Source of the DNA: DASUPK01 sp036265435
Lineage (GTDB): Bacteria > Actinomycetota > Thermoleophilia > Solirubrobacterales > 70-9
DNA: 8,724 nt
Assembly (NCBI GenBank): GCA_036265435.1
Contig: DATAPB010000308.1
Span: forward strand, 1 to 8,724
Direction of reading: 5' to 3'
Positions 5,375 through 8,724 of this stretch are shown here, piece after piece. Both the position numbers and the translations under genes were made by a program. A model generated the notes under the pieces. It ran no database searches. It was not told the origin of the DNA and saw nothing but the letters and a program-made list of their open reading frames with translations. Every line of letters starts with the position of its first letter. Position 1 is the stretch's first letter.

Positions 5375-6371
5375 GCGCGTGCTCGTGGCGGGCGCCTCGG
5401 GTTACGCCGGGGCGCTCGCCGCCGAGCTGGTCAGAAGGCATCCGAGCCTGGAGCTCGCTCGCGTCACGGCGCGCATCGACGCCGGCAGGCGGCTCAACGA
5501 ACTCTATCCGCAGTACGGCGTGGACCTCGTGCTGGAGGCGCCGGCGGCCGAGGACGCAGCGGACGTCGACGCCGCGATCGTCGCCTACCCGCACGGGGCG
5601 GCCGCTCCGGTCGTCGCCGGGCTGCGTCGCGAGGGCACGAAGGTGGTCGATCTGTCGGCCGACTTCCGCCTGCACGATCTCGGCACCTACGCCGAGTGGT
5701 ACGGCGACCACGGTGCGCCGGAACTCGTTCCGGATGCCGTCTATGGGCTGACCGAGCTCCATCGCGAGGCGATCGCGGGCGCCGACCTGGTGGCCAACCC
5801 CGGCTGCTACCCGACGGCCAGCCTGCTGGCGCTGGCGCCCCTCGCCGCGGAGGGCCTGATCGAGGACGTGGTGATCGACGCCAAGTCGGGCGTCTCCGGG
5901 GCCGGCAAGGCGGTGGCCGAGGAGATGGAGGTGGTCAAGGAGTCCGACGACACTCGGCCCTACAAGGTCACCGCCCACCGCCACACGCCAGAGATCGCGC
6001 AGGAGCTAGGCGAGCTCAGCGGCAACGGGGCGACCCCGCTCACCTTCGTGCCGCACCTGATGCCCTACGACCAGGGCGAGCTGGTGAGTTGTTACGTGCG
6101 GACCGCCGACCCGGTGGACAAATCCCGGCTCCTCGGCCTGTACGAGGAGCGCTACGGGGACGAGCCATTCGTCGAGGTGACGAACGAGCCGCCCGGCGTG
6201 AGCGCTGTCCGCGAGACGAACCTCTGCCGGATCCATCTGGCGCAGAACGAGGCGTCGGGCCGGGTCCTGGCCTTCGCCTCGATCGACAACCTCTGGAAGG
6301 GCGCCGCGTCCCAGGCGATCCAGAACCTGAACCTGATGCTCGGACTGCCGGAAGGGGAGGGCATTTCGTGA
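5367..6371 (+). CDS. argC: N-acetyl-gamma-glutamyl-phosphate reductase
   Basis: A 334-residue cytoplasmic enzyme. It reduces N-acetylglutamyl-5-phosphate with NADPH to N-acetylglutamate semialdehyde, the third step of arginine synthesis. The Rossmann motif VAGASGYAG is at 7-15, and LSADFRL (96-102) and WYG (111-113) follow. The catalytic cysteine C147 lies in VANPGCYPTASLLAL (142-156). DAKSGVSGAGK (171-181) and AHRHTPEI (203-210, with H206 as the likely base) are typical, as are FVPHLMPYDQGE (227-238) and the C-terminal DNLWKGAASQAIQNLNLMLG (307-326). The GTG start is fixed by a GGAGG site and gives the usual MSKRVLVAGASG-type beginning. The gene overlaps pheT by 8 nt and argJ by 4 nt (GTGA). 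Direct coupling to pheT leaves no intergenic space for an ArgR operator, and I saw no ARG-box-like palindrome in the end of pheT. Confidence 0.97.
   Translation: MSKRVLVAGASGYAGALAAELVRRHPSLELARVTARIDAGRRLNELYPQYGVDLVLEAPAAEDAADVDAAIVAYPHGAAAPVVAGLRREGTKVVDLSADFRLHDLGTYAEWYGDHGAPELVPDAVYGLTELHREAIAGADLVANPGCYPTASLLALAPLAAEGLIEDVVIDAKSGVSGAGKAVAEEMEVVKESDDTRPYKVTAHRHTPEIAQELGELSGNGATPLTFVPHLMPYDQGELVSCYVRTADPVDKSRLLGLYEERYGDEPFVEVTNEPPGVSAVRETNLCRIHLAQNEASGRVLAFASIDNLWKGAASQAIQNLNLMLGLPEGEGIS
6352..6361 (+). promoter_or_regulatory. ribosome binding site of argJ
   Basis: The purine run AAGGGGAGGG ends 6 nt before GTG 6368. It supports that start over any of the in-frame starts far upstream, which lie inside argC. 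Confidence 0.75.
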
Positions 6372-7534
6372 GCGCGGCCACGAAGACGTTCTTCGCCTCC
6401 CGCTGGGTGACCCCGCCTCCGGAGTTCGAGCAGCTCGATCCGGCGGAGCTCGCTCCGGGTTTTCGCGCCGCCGGCGTCGCCTGCGGCTTGAAGGGGGGCG
6501 GGGCGACCGACGTCGGGGTGATGGCCTGCGACGTGGAGGAGGTGAGCTCCGCACTCGCGCTGACTCGCAACGCGGCCGCCGCGGCGCCGGTACGGGTCTG
6601 TCGGGAGGAGTGCGATCCCAATGGCCTTCGGGCCGTTGCCGTGAACTCCGGGAACGCGAACGCGGCGACGGGGGACCAGGGCTATCGGGATGCACTCGCC
6701 ATGCGGGATGCGGCGGCCGAGGCCCTCGGGATCGACCCGCGCACCGTTGCGGTGGCTGAGACCGGCACGATCGGTGTCCCGCTGGACGTCGAGGCCGTCA
6801 CCACGGGTGTGCTCGAGGCCGTCCAGGGGCTGTCGGCGGCCGGAGGTGAGAACTTCGCCCAGGCGATCATGACCACCGACAAGGGGCCGAAGCGCTGCAC
6901 GGTCCGGGCGGGGGAGGTCACCGTATCCGCCCAGGCGAAGGGCGCCGGGATGATCGAGCCGGGCTTCGCGACCATGCTCTGCTTCGTCCAGACCGACGCG
7001 GTCGTCGAGGACCCGGACGCGGTCCTGCGCTCGGCCCTCGCCGGCTCGATGGAGCGGATCACCGTCGACGGACAGTTGAGCACCAACGACACCGTGATGC
7101 TCCAGGCCACCGGCACGGCGGATGCGGTGCTGCCCAGGGGCCTGCTCGACGCCGTGCTTCTGCAGCTCGCGCTGGAGATCGTGGCCGACGGGGAGGGGGC
7201 GACTCGAGTGGGCCGCGTCGAAGTGACCGCGGCCGCCGACGAGGACGAGGCCGAGCGGGTGGCGCGGGCGATCGCGAACTCGCCGCTGGTCAAGACTGCT
7301 CTCTTCGGCCGCGACTCCAACTGGGGCCGGATTGCGCAGGCGGCCGGCATGGCGCTGGCGGGCGAGGAGCTGGAGGAGCTCGGGCCCGATCGGATCCAGG
7401 CGGCCGAGCTGGCTTCGGATCAGGCCGAGGCGGAGCTGTCGGTGCGGCTCGGTCGCGGCGATGCCAGCGCCCACGTCTACTTCTCGGACCTGACGCACGA
7501 CTACATCCGAGTCAACGCGGAGTACACGACGTGA
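6368..7534 (+). CDS. argJ: glutamate N-acetyltransferase (ornithine acetyltransferase), ArgJ
   Basis: A 388-residue member of the ArgJ family of self-cleaving N-terminal-nucleophile enzymes. It moves the acetyl group from N-acetylornithine to glutamate, closing the cyclic arginine pathway. Some family members also use acetyl-CoA, and the sequence alone does not decide this. The self-processing site is A201|T202 in GAGMIEPGFATMLCF (192-206), with T202 as predicted nucleophile of the beta chain. Other family marks are AVNSGNANAATGDQG (91-105), ETGTIGVPLD with the oxyanion-hole pair T132-G133 (131-140), TTDKGPK (169-175), STNDTV (238-243), TALFGRDSNWGRIAQAAG (310-327) and the end DYIRVNAEYTT. 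The GTG start overlaps the argC stop as GTGA. The open frame extends upstream to 5696 within argC, but that part is unrelated to the family. Confidence 0.96.
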   Translation: MSAATKTFFASRWVTPPPEFEQLDPAELAPGFRAAGVACGLKGGGATDVGVMACDVEEVSSALALTRNAAAAAPVRVCREECDPNGLRAVAVNSGNANAATGDQGYRDALAMRDAAAEALGIDPRTVAVAETGTIGVPLDVEAVTTGVLEAVQGLSAAGGENFAQAIMTTDKGPKRCTVRAGEVTVSAQAKGAGMIEPGFATMLCFVQTDAVVEDPDAVLRSALAGSMERITVDGQLSTNDTVMLQATGTADAVLPRGLLDAVLLQLALEIVADGEGATRVGRVEVTAAADEDEAERVARAIANSPLVKTALFGRDSNWGRIAQAAGMALAGEELEELGPDRIQAAELASDQAEAELSVRLGRGDASAHVYFSDLTHDYIRVNAEYTT

Positions 7535-8370
7535 CCTCCTCGATCGAGACCCTCCTCGAGGCGCTCCCGTACATCCGGGAGTTCCACGGACGCACGATCG
7601 TCATCAAGTACGGGGGCGCCGCCATGCGCGACGAGAAGCTCCGCGAGGCCTTCGCCAGGGACGTCGTGCTCCTCAAGTACGTCGGGATGAACCCGGTGAT
7701 CGTGCACGGCGGCGGGCCTGAGATCACGTACTACATGGAGAGGATGGGGATGGAGGTCAAGTTCCACGAGGGCCTGCGGGTGTCCGACGCCGAGACGGTC
7801 GAGGTGGCGAAGATGGTGCTGCTCGGCAAGATCAACTCGGACATCCTCGTGCGGCTCAACCGGCACGGCCAGCCCGCGGTGGGTCTGGGCGGCGAGGACG
7901 GCTCCTTGTTCGACGTGCGCCCTGTCGAGAACAGCGAGCAGGTTGGCTTCGTCGGCGAGATCGAGAAGGTGAACGTCGACGTGATCGACCACATCGCCGA
8001 GGACTACGTCCCGGTGATCGCGTCGGTGGGAACCGACCGGGAGGGGGCCTCCTACAACGTCAACGCGGACGAGGCGGCCGGAAAGGTGGCGGCCGCCATG
8101 CCCGCCCACAAGGCGATCTTTCTGACCGACGTCGACGGCTGGCTGCGCGACGCGCAGGATCCCGGCTCACGGATCTCGACGGCCAGCGCGGAGGAGGTCC
8201 GCACCGCGCTCGACGGCATCGAGGGCGGGATGCGCCCCAAGCTCGCGGCGTGCGTCGACGCGATCGCGGGCGGGGTGGAGGCGGCCCACATCGTCGACGG
8301 CCGCCGGCCGCACACGCTCCTCCTGGAGCTCTTCACCGACGCGGGGATCGGAACGAAGATCACCGCATGA
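7531..8370 (+). CDS. argB: acetylglutamate kinase
   Basis: A 279-residue amino-acid kinase family enzyme. It phosphorylates N-acetylglutamate with ATP, the second and usually the controlling step of arginine synthesis. Visible motifs: IVIKYGGAAM (23-32, phosphate-binding Lys and Gly-rich loop), IVHGGGPEI (57-65), GLRVSDAET (81-89, substrate-binding Arg), VGLGGEDG (117-124), YNVNADEAAGKVAAAM (175-190), FLTDVDG (197-203) and GGMRPKL (232-238). The N-terminal helix before the kinase core (SIETLLEALPYIREFHG) and the end RPHTLLLELFTDAGIGTKI are the features known from arginine-inhibited hexameric kinases such as that of Thermotoga. I therefore infer feedback inhibition by arginine. The GTG start overlaps argJ in GTGA, with GGAG (7519-7522) 8 nt upstream. 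The gene overlaps argD by 4 nt. Confidence 0.97.
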   Translation: MTSSIETLLEALPYIREFHGRTIVIKYGGAAMRDEKLREAFARDVVLLKYVGMNPVIVHGGGPEITYYMERMGMEVKFHEGLRVSDAETVEVAKMVLLGKINSDILVRLNRHGQPAVGLGGEDGSLFDVRPVENSEQVGFVGEIEKVNVDVIDHIAEDYVPVIASVGTDREGASYNVNADEAAGKVAAAMPAHKAIFLTDVDGWLRDAQDPGSRISTASAEEVRTALDGIEGGMRPKLAACVDAIAGGVEAAHIVDGRRPHTLLLELFTDAGIGTKITA

Positions 8371-8724
8371 AGCTCGCGGAGCTTCAGCAGCTCGAGTCCC
8401 GCTGGGTCATGCAGACCTATCCGCGCATGCCGGTCGAGTTCGTGCGCGGCGAGGGGGCCCGGCTCTGGGACTCGGACGGCAACGAATACCTCGACTTCCT
8501 GGCGGGGATCTCCGTCTGTTCGGCCGGCCACTGCCACCCGGCTGTGGTCGACGCGGTGCGCGATCAGGTGGGGAAGCTCATCCACACCTCCAACCTCTAT
8601 CTGACCGAGCGAGGCGTGCGGCTCGCCGAGCGGCTGGCGAGCTCCAGCCTGGACGGGAAGACGTTTCTCTGCAACTCCGGCACGGAGGCCAACGAGTGCG
8701 CGATCAAGTTGGTGCGCAAGCACG
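8367..8724 (+). CDS. argD: acetylornithine aminotransferase, N-terminal part (cut by window end)
   Basis: The first 119 residues of a class III PLP-dependent aminotransferase, with the 3' end outside the window (family proteins are about 390-400 residues). It converts N-acetylglutamate semialdehyde to N-acetylornithine using glutamate, the fourth step of arginine synthesis. In some bacteria it also acts in lysine synthesis. Seen here: WVMQTYPRMPVEFVRGEG (13-30), LWDSDGNEYLDFLAGISVCS (33-52), GHCHPAVVDAV (54-64), HTSNLYLTE (73-81) and the PLP-phosphate loop LCNSGTEANECAIKLVRKH (101-119). The catalytic lysine lies beyond the window. The ATG overlaps the argB stop in ATGA. The ribosome binding site is weak, so translation probably depends on coupling to argB. 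Its position after argB supports argD over other class III aminotransferases. Confidence 0.94.
   Translation, partial: MKLAELQQLESRWVMQTYPRMPVEFVRGEGARLWDSDGNEYLDFLAGISVCSAGHCHPAVVDAVRDQVGKLIHTSNLYLTERGVRLAERLASSSLDGKTFLCNSGTEANECAIKLVRKH

Noticed and set aside
4470..5984. 504-codon open frame on the - strand opposite pheT/argC
   Set aside because: It is a shadow of two well-supported genes. It crosses their junction and is Arg/Pro-rich without domain features.

Overview
The window is GC-rich bacterial chromosome, by eye around two-thirds to 70% G+C, with strong G/C preference at third codon positions. Every supported gene lies on the + strand. The order rpmI - rplT - SpoU-type RNA methyltransferase - pheS - pheT - argC - argJ - argB - argD is one I know from Actinomycetota such as Streptomyces. 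I infer a high-GC actinobacterium. A deep lineage such as Thermoleophilia is possible but is only a guess.

Layout: (i) 1-138 is the 3' end of a gene of unknown function that enters from the left. (ii) 142-351 is a possible small single-pass membrane protein, in the same frame as (i) and separated from it by one TGA. (iii) 352-421 is a short leader of slightly lower G+C. (iv) 422-984 is the ribosomal protein pair L35/L20. It is followed by a strong intrinsic terminator (1012-1047) whose T-tract ends one base before the next start codon. (v) 1049-5374 holds the 2'-O-methyltransferase and both subunits of phenylalanyl-tRNA synthetase. (vi) 5367 to the end is the arginine biosynthesis cluster argC-argJ-argB-argD, with argD cut by the window edge.

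From 1049 onward every gene overlaps the next, by 11, 4, 8, 4, 4 and 4 nt. The methyltransferase, PheRS and arginine genes therefore look like one translationally coupled unit with no room for internal intergenic promoters or terminators. Its products fall into two groups: translation (L35, L20, an rRNA/tRNA modification enzyme and PheRS alpha/beta) and the acetylated part of arginine synthesis. In the latter, ArgJ recycles the acetyl group, ArgB phosphorylates N-acetylglutamate, ArgC reduces the acyl phosphate, and ArgD transaminates the semialdehyde. infC, which commonly precedes rpmI, is not in its usual place.

I found no mobile element, CRISPR array, tRNA/rRNA gene, toxin-antitoxin pair or defence system, and nothing that looks like a new biological system. 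The points worth a second look are small: the in-frame TGA between the two upstream reading frames, the hairpin-terminator arrangement at the rplT/methyltransferase junction, the absent infC, and the extra loop and incomplete cysteine cluster in PheS.
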